A stretch of DNA of 64,000 nucleotides from Fragum whitleyi (lineage: Eukaryota; Mollusca; Bivalvia; Cardiida; Cardiidae): positions 655,001-719,000 of the forward strand of contig OX411552.1 in the NCBI GenBank assembly GCA_948146395.1. Direction: 5' to 3'. The number at the start of each line of letters is the position of its first letter. Position 1 is the first letter of the stretch. Positions 11,090 to 21,195 of this stretch are shown piece by piece. Position numbers and translations under genes: made by a program. Under the pieces are notes generated by a model. The model ran no database searches and was not told the origin of the DNA. It saw only the letters and a list, made by a program, of their open reading frames with translations.

Positions 11090-11275
11090 TGTACAAATGT
11101 GGGAAGTTTATTTCGTGTTGAGAAATACCCTTCTGACGAAAACAAAGTCAACAACTGAGCTGAAAATAGACTGACGCAGGCCGGGGTCAAACCCATACGG
11201 ATATGTAATATTGAACTTCTTGGTTTACAAAACCAACGTGCTAAGCACTGAGCCAAAGAAGATCTTCCTTGGCGC
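11090..11275 (-). mobile_element. tRNA-derived SINE (family C), copy 1
   Basis: Read on the minus strand from 11275: GGAAGATCTTCTTTGGCTCA, then a box A-like CTCAGTGCTTAGCACG, and a box B-like GGGTTTGACCCC near 11185. The order matches the copies at 21 kb. The 83-codon minus-strand frame here is a by-product. In the 21-kb tandem the same head is preceded by the tail found here at 11276-11349 and 11515-11650. Confidence 0.65.
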
Positions 11276-11349
11276 AGGTTTTATATTTAAACCCTTAGAT
11301 GCTAAGCGGAAAGTTTAGAGTGATATCCTATAACGCACCCCCCCCCCCC
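11276..11349 (-). repeat. Family C SINE tail, near half
   Basis: Includes TTTAAACCCTTAGATGCTAAG and a C12-13 run ending at the TTAA where a family A MITE is inserted. It corresponds to 21203-21262 in the uninterrupted paralogue. Confidence 0.6.
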
Positions 11350-11514
11350 TTAAGGTGGTGGGCCCATTATAGTTCTACAACGGTTCGGAATTAATGATCT
11401 TTTACAGTGTTAACCGAGGATTCCTAATGATTTTCATTAGGAAACCTCGGTCAACATTGTGAAAGATCAGGCGTTCTGAAATGCTGCGGAAGTTTTAATG
11501 GTCCACTACCTTAA
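11350..11514. mobile_element. Family A MITE, copy 3, inserted in a SINE
   Basis: Left end TTAAGGTGGTGGGCCCATTA; right end GGTCCACTACCTTAA. The central hairpin has AGGATTCCTAATGATTTTCA and its inverse. The sequence left and right of it is continuous in the related SINE at 21256-21283, which has one TTAA at 21263-21266, so the insertion and its TTAA duplication are directly visible. Confidence 0.92.
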
Positions 11515-11650
11515 GAGTCATTATATATTGATGACGGTAAGCCTATATAGGCAAAAGGGTCCTAATTGCACTATTAAAGTCCGTTAAACTCCAACAAAAA
11601 TGTCAATAGGGCCAATCTTGGACGATCTCATTTTACGAACAAATAAACTG
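11515..11650 (-). repeat. Family C SINE tail, far half
   Basis: GAGTCATTATATATTGATGA, AAGCCTATATAGGC and AGGGCCAATCTTGGACGA correspond to 21267-21390. It belongs to a second C unit in tandem with the head at 11275, whose own head is lost or decayed. Confidence 0.6.
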
Positions 11651-12699
11651 CCGGGGCACAGCTGAAAATAAACCGACTGTATTACATCTACAGTAAAACT
11701 TGCATTAAACTCTTGTCGCTTATGGAAATTGTCGCTTAATACAAAATGTAATGATAAATAAGACGGGGTGTTTGACAGCATATAAAGACTGTCACATAAT
11801 TCTTATTGAATCTTATGATGATCGAACCCATAATCGTCTCACATATTTTTAGTTTAAGATCGTGTACCTTGTCGAAAATTTTGCTTTCGGCGAAGGGACT
11901 TTCTATGATGGTTGCTTAATAAAATTTGTCGCTAAATAGAGGTGGTTACTGGGGCAATATCAACTGTTCTTCGCACTGAGCCATCGAAATGGTCTCCTTT
12001 ACCGGTGGCCTGTCTCAATTATAGTTATTCATCTATGTGTATTGTAAATAAAACCTTTGTTACCTAATCTGCAGTAGACGGGAAGTTTTCAGGGGATAAC
12101 TTTTCAAAGCATTGCCTGACATTTCATAAGTTCTCATAAAGACCGCGTTATTTATATGTAACTGTAGCCAATTGATGAAAAATAATATATTGACCCTTAA
12201 CGTCTCGCGACTTTACAGATTGGATTTGTAATCATTGCTATAAAACCTGTTACGTTTACTTGTCACCTTTACTTTAAGAAAATTATGTTACTAAACTGTA
12301 TTGAGACCATCACAAGCTACGACATTCAGAACTGTGAAAGTTAATACAACTAAATTCTGAATTTATTCCATTCTGTACCAATATAAAAGATACACAAAGT
12401 ATCATATATTTTACTATGTTACTGAAAAATGATTTTATCATTTGATTTTTCCGATTGTTAAGAGCGTAGAAATATGCCAGTCAAAAAATTCGAGCAAGGC
12501 TTCCTGTTCCCCCCGGAACATCTACTATTGAAATTGTATCAATATTGTAGCATTAAATAAGATTATAACACGTTGTGTTTTTTTATTTATTTTCAGGCAT
12601 AATTTACAGAAGTACAACAGTTCTCGAGTTGGAGTTAGAGTAAATTGAAAAACGTAGGACCATTTATTTAAAGCGACCGAAATCGTATTATACGGTTAC
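11651..12699. other. No gene; weak GTCGCTTA motifs
   Basis: AT-rich sequence. TTGTCGCTTA-type motifs recur at about 11714, 11728 and 11928 and again near 50620-50690, perhaps remnants of a repeat. No exon is supported. Confidence 0.5.
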
Positions 12700-13135
12700 C
12701 AGTCCAAACCTGTCTAAATGACGTCACTTTGTAATTTCAGTTGTTTTACCCAGTTACTACAAAAAACAACTTTATACTAATAAAATGTTAATGAACTTGC
12801 GGACGTTTAATCGATTTGAAAAAAATCAAACGACACTAAAATTGCAAATATAATGTTAAAAATTGAAGAAAAAAAACATTGAGAAAAAAAGGAGAAATTG
12901 CTTGACACAATTTCTCAATGTTTTCCTCCTTAAGTACCTTCAGTGCATGAAAAATTCAGTTTTTGACACAAACAGGTTGAAGCATTAATTTCTTTTTTGG
13001 AAAACGACCTATTTTTGTTTTCTTTTTTGTTAAAAAAATAACACTTATTGCTCGTCTATGAATTGGATTTTAAGTCTGTTGTCAATTTTATTGTCATCCA
13101 GGCAGGTTTTCCTAGAGAAGGGATCGTATATATTA
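12700..13135. repeat. Family J repeat, copy 2 (uninterrupted)
   Basis: Matches 190-203 plus 369-840 without the family A insertion: CAAACCTGTC, TAAA, TGACGTCACTTTGTAATTTC. A hairpin GAGAAATTGCTTG / CAATTTCTC lies near 12891-12918. It ends near GGTTTTCCTAGAGAAGGGAT. Confidence 0.65.
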
Positions 13136-13716
13136 GAATCAGAAGTTGATTGCGATTTTTAAAGGTTCACTTTTGAATCAAATCAGAGATTTAAGATAAT
13201 TTCTCTGTGTGGAGGGCACTGTGTACTAAAAAAGACCCAGATTTTAAAATAGATCGCCGACAGAACGCAGGGAATCATCTTTTAATTACCTCAGGCGCTT
13301 TGATTCGTTTTTTATTCATTTTTGCAACATCAAATGTCAAGTTAGCATGCAAGACGGTAGGATATCAAATATGAAAATGAAATGAAATCTTTGATAAATA
13401 AAGATATGGCGTGAGATACGCTTAAAAATGAGAATCACTCTTACAATAGCACCGTTTATTATGAACTCTATAGATGGATATTAAATACCATGGTTTAGAC
13501 ACTTTCCATTATGTGAAATAATTCTTGTTCAACTCTTTTTCCGAAACATCGCGTTTCTTGACCCTCGAGTACAACCTTATAAACATCGGGAACATTTAAC
13601 TGTTGGTTCCAAGGATAGAAGTCCACTCATAACACTTTTAATTTGATAAAAGGCACCCTTTCTGGTTTCTTTTATACCATCCTAAATCGTATTTTCTGAA
13701 TACTGGTTAATGTAAC
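13136..13716. other. No feature recognised
   Basis: AT-rich sequence, no gene or clear repeat end. Confidence 0.5.
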
Positions 13717-13881
13717 TTAAGGTAGCGGAACCGTAGTAGTTCCGCATTATTTTGGACCATATGTTCTTTCACAATGTTACCCGAGGTTTCCTAATGAAAA
13801 TCATTAGGAAACCTCGGTTAACACTGTTAAAGTTCATTACACCTGATACGTTGCAAAACTATTATGGGTCTACTACCTTAA
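13717..13881. mobile_element. Family A MITE, copy 4
   Basis: Bounded by TTAA on both sides; left end TTAAGGTAGCGGAACCGTAG, right end TATGGGTCTACTACCTTAA. It has an intact central hairpin with ACCCGAGGTTTCCTAATGAA and its inverse. Confidence 0.88.
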
Positions 13882-14140
13882 GAAGTCAGATTGACTCCAC
13901 CCAAATACATCGTAATATGTAGTAGAAATTGTATTGACAAGAACCCTCTCCCATGATGCGAGAGTACCGATATGTGATTTTCTGGAGGATTTCTTAAGAA
14001 TTTGTTGGGAAAAAATACGGAAAGATTAAAAACGGAAGCCGTATACCAAGTCCTATACCATTTTCCCAATTTCCTACTAGGGCATGTAAAAGTACTTTAA
14101 TCATTTATTTTTCTTTAAAATATTGCAGCTTTGACCAACC

Positions 14141-14304
14141 TTAAGGTAGTGGACCCGTAATAGAGCCGCAACATTTTGGAACTCATAATCTTTCACAATG
14201 TTTATCTAGGTTTCCTAATGAAAATCATGGGGAATCCTCGGATAACGCTGTAAAAGTGATTACTCCCAAAACGTTGCGGACCTATTACGGGTCCACTACC
14301 TTAA
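14141..14304. mobile_element. Family A MITE, copy 5
   Basis: TTAAGGTAGTGGACCCGTAA at left and ACGGGTCCACTACCTTAA at right, TTAA on both sides; these are the best-preserved ends of the family. The central hairpin has drifted. It lies only 260 bp from copy 4 in a different insertion site. Confidence 0.9.
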
Positions 14305-14548
14305 ATCGACACACTTGGTAAAAGTGGAAGTATCCACTTTCTTGGCTTTTATTATTACATTCTCTCATATCTATTTCACTTCTATATTCAATAAGACTGG
14401 CATGCAACAAAGAAACTTTCTAATTGCGTGCTGTAGATTACAAAATAATTAATTGTGGATTCCTGTAACACATAATGTGTTGGTCAAGTTTCATCATTTG
14501 TAAGACAGAAACCCTTTATCAGACGAAAACTTTCATTTGAGGATGGTT
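14305..14548. other. No feature recognised
   Basis: AT-rich spacer between the A element and the palindrome. Confidence 0.5.
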
Positions 14549-14619
14549 TAAAAAGAAAGGCGTTTCAGAAGACAATTAAATCTCAATTTGAATTGTCTTC
14601 TGAAACGCCTTTCTTTTTA
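14549..14619. repeat. Perfect 29-bp palindrome arms
   Basis: Arms of 29 identical bases (beginning TAAAAAGAAAGGCGTTTC) separated by a 13-base loop. The match is exact. The plus-strand copy would end in a T-run after a GC-containing stem. No second copy was found. Confidence 0.9.
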
Positions 14620-14744
14620 TATACTCAGCTAAGTAGAAAAATAGGTTATGTATAAACAAATGGAAAATAATGATAAGAAAAAAGTGTCTCATCAAAAAGA
14701 TTTCTTTTTTAAAATAATTCTCCAAGAAGATGGTATATTGATTG

Positions 14745-14970
14745 ATATTTAGAATATGACTTACGTCGCGGGAGTGAAATAACCCCATTGAATGTTTTTC
14801 ATAATACACAGGTGTTCTTATAATAGTGGAATAACTATGCAAATGAGCTAAGAACGATTAGAAACGTTATTATAGATATCATTTTCGTTGTGAAAATGAC
14901 GTCATAATGAATTTGCAGACGTCAATTCGCGAACGGGTTTATATAGTTCGCGGAATCATTTGAATCAATG
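14745..14970 (+). repeat. Family R repeat, copy 1
   Basis: Contains TATGACTTACGTCGCGGGAG, TGAAATAACCCC, TATGCAAATGAGCTAAGAAC, AAAATGACGTCATAATGAAT and AATTCGCGAACGG. All recur inverted at 40035-40262. It includes a TGACGTCA (CRE-type) palindrome near 14899. The 88-codon minus frame at 14576-14842 spans unrelated parts and is not credible. Confidence 0.65.
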
Positions 14971-15274
14971 AATATCTGGAGTTTCCTCGTTTTATCACTA
15001 AAATTCAGGTCATTTTATGAATTAAATAACAAATTTGTGCTCATCAAGTATCGAATTTATTTCACTCGTAATCTAAAACAGGTAAAACTCGGCACAGTCT
15101 CGTTGTTATCTAAAGATGACTCGTTAGATGAAGTTGGTATTCAATGACACTCACTCAATATCCTCTAAGTACTTATTTAGCACTACTTCATATCACAAAT
15201 GCAGCGTCTTCCGTTTTGGCGCTGTCCAAAATGATGGCGTCTGCTAAGGGACTCATAATACATGATATCGAAGG

Positions 15275-15350
15275 TATCGAGGATTCATATTGCAAGACTG
15301 TACTAAGTACACTTAGACACTTAGTACAGTCTTGCGCCGAATCCTCGATA
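15275..15350. repeat. Long palindrome
   Basis: Arms TATCGAGGATTC and GCAAGACTGTACTAAGT mirrored by ACTTAGTACAGTCTTGC and GAATCCTCGATA, with a small bulge and an 8-10-base loop. It lies inside a 74-codon frame (15144-15368) that therefore cannot be taken as coding. Confidence 0.88.
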
Positions 15351-16056
15351 TATAAAATAAGTATTTAACATTACGCGTTTTGACACAGTAAAGGGGGTGC
15401 ATTGACCAACAAATCTAACTTGAAACATTTCTTCAAAGAAAAGAAAAACAATGTTATTACTCAAATCGATCAAATTGAACTGCAAAATTTATGAGACTCG
15501 GGGAAAAACAGTCTTTAATTTAAATAAAAAAGACGAAAATCACTTCTAAGTTGAAGGGAGTTATAGCGTATTTATACCGGACCCAAAACATCCATCAAAA
15601 CGAGGAGAAACAAAATTAAAAACAGAAAATGAAAAATTTCTCCATAAAAAAATAGCACGCCCAGGTCTGATATTTTTTCTGTAATTTTCTTAGAGCCTCA
15701 ATTCATTTTGGGCGGTGACATCCCACTTTTAACGGGTTTGGCTGAAATTTGCATTATTTTCATTTTCTCGGAATTGCAATTTTCTGTCACAGTAGCGATG
15801 TGTCATTCTGTTTTATACAGAATACTTGTTAGGAATAAATGAGCCGAGCTATCTAAAAAAGAGCTCCTTGTTATACATTATTGTTTGTCGAATTTATCTT
15901 GTCTTCCAAATCAAAATAAAAAACTTTGTATCAGAAAAATATTTTCAATAATCTTAAAACCGCTTAATCTTTTTTCGAGGACAGCATCATATAAGAGGGT
16001 AGTTTGGGGTTTTCTTTACTGCTGTGTGAAAACGCTTGGAATTGCAGTGTGTAAGG
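15351..16056. other. No feature recognised
   Basis: AT-rich sequence with A-rich stretches. A 63-codon frame at 15885-16076 is not convincing. Confidence 0.5.
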
Positions 16057-16494
16057 TACAGCTAATAATATGGTGAAATTGACATACATCTCGCTCAAAA
16101 CCATTCAAATCACTCGCTCAGCTCTCCAATCAATCTTTCCATATACTCACTCCAATCACTCAATAATGCTTCAAAATTGTTCAAAAACGCTTCGAAATCA
16201 TTAAAAAAAATCAATATTTCAATCAAAACGATCAACTTTTTGCATGATTTTATTGGCCAGTGTTAATTTTTAAGCGTTTAATTTGACTGTTAAGAGCTAT
16301 AATCAGAAAATACGTAGATTGTATTAAAGGGAGGTAACAAATTATCTTTAATTTCGTCCAATTGGACGAAATTATCGATAATGTTTTAACTCCATTGAAA
16401 AAAAAAATCACTAAAAACTCGATCCACACACTTATCAATTTCTTTTCAAAATTTCATCAAAGTCTATCACCTTTTCAATTTTACGATTTTTACT
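16057..16494 (+). mobile_element. Family B MITE, copy 3
   Basis: Left end TACAGCTAATAATATGGTGA; central hairpin ATTAAAGGGAGGTAACAAAT, then ATTTCGTCCAATTGGACGAAAT. The right part is partly decayed, ending near TTTTCAATTTTACGATTTTT. Same structure as 17187-17621. Confidence 0.72.
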
Positions 16495-16734
16495 CTAGCC
16501 TGAAATGCATGAAATGAAAGTTGTTAGTGCTCCTGAATGTGGCTGTTTTCTTACTGGTCATTTTATTTCAATACTAAAGAAACAGTGACACAATTTTCTG
16601 TATCTTGCCAAATAGATTGATATATTTTGATGCCAAGAACTAACATTGATATTTGTTTTCATACAATATATTAGATCATTTGATCTGTTTTCTCAAAAAA
16701 TTTCATGGAAAAATGTTTTCAACTCCCTGAAAAC

Positions 16735-17110
16735 GTACGGTATGAGACAGCATTTACGATTCGCACTCGATGCCATTCGGAACATCGCTCGGACTTTTCC
16801 GTAAACTGAAAAGTACCTCGGACGTAAGTGTAGTAATTTTTTGGTCAAATTTTAGGTAATTCGGCTCCTGGTGGTAGGCCCTACTTTGGTTAATACGCTT
16901 AAAGAAAAGCAAAATCCTTTAATGCTTTCAGGTCGTCTATGGAAATCATTTTTGTTTTCAAATCATAATATGCCCAATTTTTACCTTACGTTGATTTTGC
17001 TTTTCGCAGCGTAATCCTCAGTTGTGTTTGTGACGTCATGTAGACCCACGTGCGAAATGACGCGCTTTCATGGCAGCGCCCGTATTATTTCCAAGGTCTA
17101 TTCCGTATTT
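16735..17110 (-). repeat. Family P repeat, copy 2 (inverted)
   Basis: The reverse complement matches 8650-8915: GGACTTTTCCGTAAACTG, GACGTAAGTGTAGTAATTTT and AATGCTTTCAGGTCGTCTAT. This copy extends further and includes TGACGTCATG near 17031 and TGACGCGCTTTCATGGCAGC near 17060. It is longer than copy 1, suggesting copy 1 is truncated. Confidence 0.65.
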
Positions 17111-17186
17111 CGTATTTCAAGTACATGTTCTAGCTTATATATTGGTGCTCATTTGGATGGGGGTTTGCTAAGAAATAGTTCTAGAT

Positions 17187-17621
17187 CAGTTTAAAAAAAC
17201 TTCGTTATATTGACAATCTCGATCGAAACCATTCTAAATCTCTCACTCAGCGCTCCATTCATTCATTCCAAACACTCACCCAAACCGTTCAAAAACGCAC
17301 CGAAATCACTACAAGATAAGATCAATAACTTCATTCAAAATAGATTTAGCTGGGAAAAAAATGACAATTTAACTGAAAAAATTGAATTATGAGCGTCTGT
17401 TTGTGAAGATATTAAATAATTATATAATAGATCTTTTATGCATATTTTATTGAAGGGAGGTAATAAATATCGCTAATTTTGTTTATTCTGAATAAAAGCA
17501 GCGATATTTGATTGCCTCCCTTTAATTTCACTCAAATATCGATCCTTCCGCTCATTCAATTTCATTCCAAAATTATTCTAAAACTATTTACCCAGTCAAT
17601 TTCACGATGTTATTAACTGTA
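17187..17621 (+). mobile_element. Family B MITE, copy 4 (reference copy)
   Basis: About 435 bp. Family ends are TACAG.....ACATCGTGAAATTGAC and the mirror ...CACGATGTTATTAACTGTA, i.e. TA plus CAGT, as in Tc1/mariner elements. Order: CAGCGCTCCATTCATTCATT, the AACACTCACCCAAACC run, GATAAGATCAATAACTTCAT, TTGAAGGGAGGTAATAAATA, a central hairpin around ATCGCTAATTTTGTT / CAGCGATATTTGATT, then TGCCTCCCTTTAATTTCACT and CATTCAATTTCATTCC. The left end of this copy is worn. No transposase sequence is present. Confidence 0.8.
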
Positions 17622-18520
17622 TTCGATCAATGCGCGCTTTCCATTCCACAAAAACGTTTTATGAACACATTGCTATGATTACAAGTTTCTTTTAATAGGT
17701 GCCATCATCGAAATGTATTGTACTCTTAAGATCTTGGAACAATAAAAATTACATCGAAGTCGCCTCGAAATAGTAAAACGTTCTGTAAGAATTCAGAATT
17801 CGGCTGTATTTACACAAAATGTTTTCCGAGCTCCGATAACTAAATAATTTATCAAATACACATTTCGCGAACCGAAAAGACACCTAGTGAAATGAATGTA
17901 CTCGTAGATACATAGATTTCACTATTCCTGGAGGTTGTCTTTTGAAATGACCCATGTCCATGTGAGATATTGTCTTGACGGCTACAAGATAGACGGTATT
18001 ACCATATAGATGTCCAGGAAATGGGATACATTTATTATATTTCTATCCAATCACACTCGCTTTACTCAAACCCCTTTTGATATTTCTAATTTACAAATGA
18101 CGGATCACCAAGCTATTTCTACCAATCACCTTACACGATTTATATTTTCCCAGAAACAAGATTGGAATTCTTGGTGCTGTCCCAGGGGGTGGACTATTTA
18201 TGGAAATATGATGGAAACTCGGAGAAGATTGGCAGGCCAGGAGATAACAAACGTTTCTACTTTCATATTTGACCAACCTCAATGAGGAAATCGTTATATC
18301 AGAATAACATCGTATAATCTATGTGATATTTTGGTGCGCATATCTTTAAAATGTATTTTAAGAATCATGGTTTTATACATAGTGTAAGCATGGTCACGAA
18401 AACGCGTTTGGGTTGAGTCCAAGAAGTGTTTGTACGCTTCTGATGAAATTTAAAAAACAGTTTAATTCTAGTTTCTTAGTTCTGCGTTCTAGTTTATTTT
18501 ACAAAGATAAGTCAAAATAA
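17622..18520. other. No feature recognised
   Basis: AT-rich sequence. Overlapping 91- and 63-codon frames at 18010-18285 on opposite strands are unrecognised; the plus frame starts with no clear context and has no supporting homology that I can see. Confidence 0.5.
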
Positions 18521-18951
18521 TACAGTTTAGAACATTGTGAAATTGAGAAAGTGAACAATTTTGGAATGATTTTGTCATGAAAGGGAATGATTGTGTGGAA
18601 TGAGTTTTAAGTGAGATTGAAGAGAGGTAATCCAATATTTCTAATTTTGTTCAAGATGAACAAAATTAGCGATATTCATTACCTCCCTTTAATAAAGTAT
18701 ACGAACTTTTCTGTTTTTATGTCATCTTGGAGCAACCAGACACTTTAACATCCACACCAGCCAATAAATAATTCGATCGACTTTACTTAAATGTTTTTCG
18801 TCTTGAACGATTTCGAAATATTCTAAATGATTTCGGAGCGTTTTTGGTTGATTTGAGTGAATAATTTGGATGAATGAATGGAGCGCTGAGTGAATGACAA
18901 AGATTGATTTTGATCGGAATAAGTATCAATTTCACCATATCATAAACTGTA
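18521..18951 (-). mobile_element. Family B MITE, copy 5
   Basis: Complete, reverse orientation: TACAGTTTAGAACATTGTGA at left and CACCATATCATAAACTGTA at right. The central hairpin TTTTGTTCAAGATGAACAAAA is almost perfect and flanked by AGAGGTAATCC and ATTACCTCCCTTTAAT. Confidence 0.85.
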
Positions 18952-19259
18952 ACTAACATAAAATAACAACTGTAGTTAGATAAACTGACTTTTTGTTATT
19001 TATTCGTGTTCGAATATCGATACATTTCGTTTTTAAAAAAAATAGAGTGATCACTTATTTCAATCGATAATGATCGAAGGGCTATTTTTTCAAATATGCA
19101 TTGTTGAAAAGCTATCTTTCTAAATCGATTTTGTTCATATGTTGAATTTCACCGATGATTCATTTTATGACTCTGTAATTGTGATGAATGTCAAAACGAT
19201 CATGTACTTCAAATTGAATCTTCGTCTCCCTTAGCTCTTATTTACAAATCGCATCTTTT
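18952..19259. other. No feature recognised
   Basis: AT-rich spacer with no gene. Confidence 0.5.
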
Positions 19260-19575
19260 GTTAACTGAATAACCAATTGAAGATTCAATTGTGTACGTTC
19301 CCGACTATTTATCGTCGTTACCGTAGCACATGCCCATATGAGCGACGCCCACAGAAGACGGTTAGTTGCTACGGAGGATAGTGTAAGATCACATGACGAA
19401 ACTACTGTTGAGATCCGCCATGGTTCTTTGACGTGCTCGGTGTAAAGCAACGCCTCATGTGGCCTCGGTTTAACGTCTCATCCGAAAACAAAAATAGTTT
19501 GTTAGTGTGCCAGCCCGGGATTCTAACCCACGCGGGCGAACTTCAATGGTTGTGAAGTCCGGTATGTGTGTGCAA
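19260..19575 (-). mobile_element. tRNA-derived SINE (family S), copy 1
   Basis: On the minus strand: AACCATTGAAGTTCGCCCGC, GTGGGTTAGAATCCCGGGCT (box B region), then TCGGATGAGACGTTAAACCG, then GGCGTCGCTCATATGGGCAT and GGTAACGACGATAAATA. The same series, lacking the TCGGATGAGACG block, occurs at 46801-47012. A 70-codon minus frame here is a repeat artefact. Confidence 0.68.
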
Positions 19576-20202
19576 TTTAATGCTTGTCAAAAAAAGCACA
19601 AAGTTCAGAAAACTTTTTTTTGAGAAAAAGGGAAATACCTTACTATTTTGCTTCGCCAAGATGTTTTTTTTTAAATCTGCCAATGACCATTCTTCGTAAA
19701 TCATATTTTACATTGGCTGAGTACCGATCGCTAAAGACGACTGCTTCAAAAAGACATACGATACTTCGACCTGCGTATATTTAAAATTGAAAGTTTCTTG
19801 TCATGAAGCAAACGTCTGACTGGAATTGCGTGCCCAATGAAATACAAAAATCGAAACGCAGACTACAGTATGATCGGTTTATTCACAAAAAGTAATTATA
19901 CGTAATGATTATTGATGGGTGTTATTTTTTTTCAATCCCGTTATGTTTTCAAATGGGCCATAATTCAACAAAATGCATTATGTGATCTATCACCGACCAT
20001 CTACTTTGATCATCAGAACGACCCCACGGCAGTTCATGCATTTTCGACATAATTTAAGAAATTCTGAGAAAAAGACAACGACGTCAGTATCATTTAAAAG
20101 GGAATGCACTTCGCAGGTGGTGAAAACGCCACAGAAAAAGAAGAATTTGCTCGTTTCAAATAAATATTTTCCACGTTTATTTTATTTTTTATTTATTATA
20201 TG
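19576..20202. other. No feature recognised
   Basis: AT-rich sequence; short frames (66 and 91 codons) unrecognised. Confidence 0.5.
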
Positions 20203-20444
20203 CGACTCGTCACGCGAAAAGAGACCATCTGGAAACTCTGTAAAATAAGTATTTGAAAAAAGAGATATGCTAAACAAAAGGCCGCGTTTAAAAAGAGTCT
20301 TCCACAAGAAGATTGAATTATCATTCTAGATTCAGAAAATAATCAAAGTGCGAAAAGTTTCGATCCTAGTCAGTCATTGCAGTTTAACTTGGATCGACAT
20401 TTTACGCACTACCCACTTTGTCCCTTTTCTCGTGACGGGTCACA
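20203..20444. mobile_element. Family H MITE, copy 2
   Basis: Ends CGACTCGTCACGCGAAAAGA at left and TTTTCTCGTGACGGGTCA at right. The second half carries TGCGAAAAGTTTCGATCCTA and its inverse GATCGACATTTTACGCACT around a short loop. Confidence 0.78.
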
Positions 20445-20989
20445 AATAAAGAAAAAAAATTGTGACCATTTAGGTCGTTTCAAATTATTGAATGGAGCGC
20501 TAAGCGAAAGTTTAAGCAAAGACTTGATCGAGGTGAATTACTATTTCACGAAGTTACTAACTGTAATGACTATCATACTCGGTAGTGATAATAAAAAAGC
20601 TTTATTCGTAATGGCGAGAGAATCAGCCAGTAATCCCCAATTCTGTGCACATATAATTCCCCATTTCTGAAATGATTTTTCCTTCAAATAATTACAGGAA
20701 TTCTGATCGACTACGTATCATGACCGACTGGCACGAAATGGCGGCCATTTTGATTCTTTCCCATTCCTTTGTTGTTTTAATTAATAATATTGAAAAGTAG
20801 TCGGATTTCTTGATTGGTTCGGGAGATAGTCGTCTGCTTTTGGAATTTCTCTTCACATCTCGCCTGCATTTATGTGCTTAATACCTTACAGAAACTTACT
20901 AACTCATCAAAACTAATCAATACAATGTTGTATGACCAAACGAAATCGACTTTTAGCGTACGCAGATTTTCACAAACAAACCCGGACAG
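20445..20989. other. No gene; one palindromic YY1-like motif
   Basis: AT-rich sequence. AAATGGCGGCCATTTT at 20736-20751 is palindromic and contains the GCGGCCATTTT core bound by YY1 in animals. There is no gene next to it to support a promoter. Confidence 0.4.
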
Positions 20990-21195
20990 TCATATTTTAC
21001 GTATTCCGAAAAGGCTTATGGCCTTTTCTGTTAACCCAAGGTGTTACGAACGAACTGTCATCAACCGAAGCATAGCTGAAAATATCCGGCGTGAGCCGGT
21101 GTCGAACCCTAGCGGACAACAATATTGAATAAATGGTACAAGTCCAATGCGTTAACCACTGAACCAAAGAAGATCTTCCCTGACGCAGGTGTCAG
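20990..21195 (-). mobile_element. tRNA-derived SINE (family C), copy 2
   Basis: Minus strand from 21195: GCGTCAGGGAAGATCTTCTT, a box A-like TTCAGTGGTTAACGCATTGG, box B-like GGGTTCGACACC, then GCTATGCTTCGGTTGATGAC. It is in direct tandem with the copy at 21196-21533. The 104-codon plus-strand frame (20814-21128) lies partly across it and is not credible. Confidence 0.72.

Noticed and set aside
14549..14619. Bacterial-type intrinsic terminator
   Set aside because: A stem followed by T residues fits superficially, but everything else marks the DNA as animal nuclear sequence.
20814..21128. 104-codon plus-strand frame
   Set aside because: Its second half is the reverse of a tRNA-derived SINE (20990-21195).
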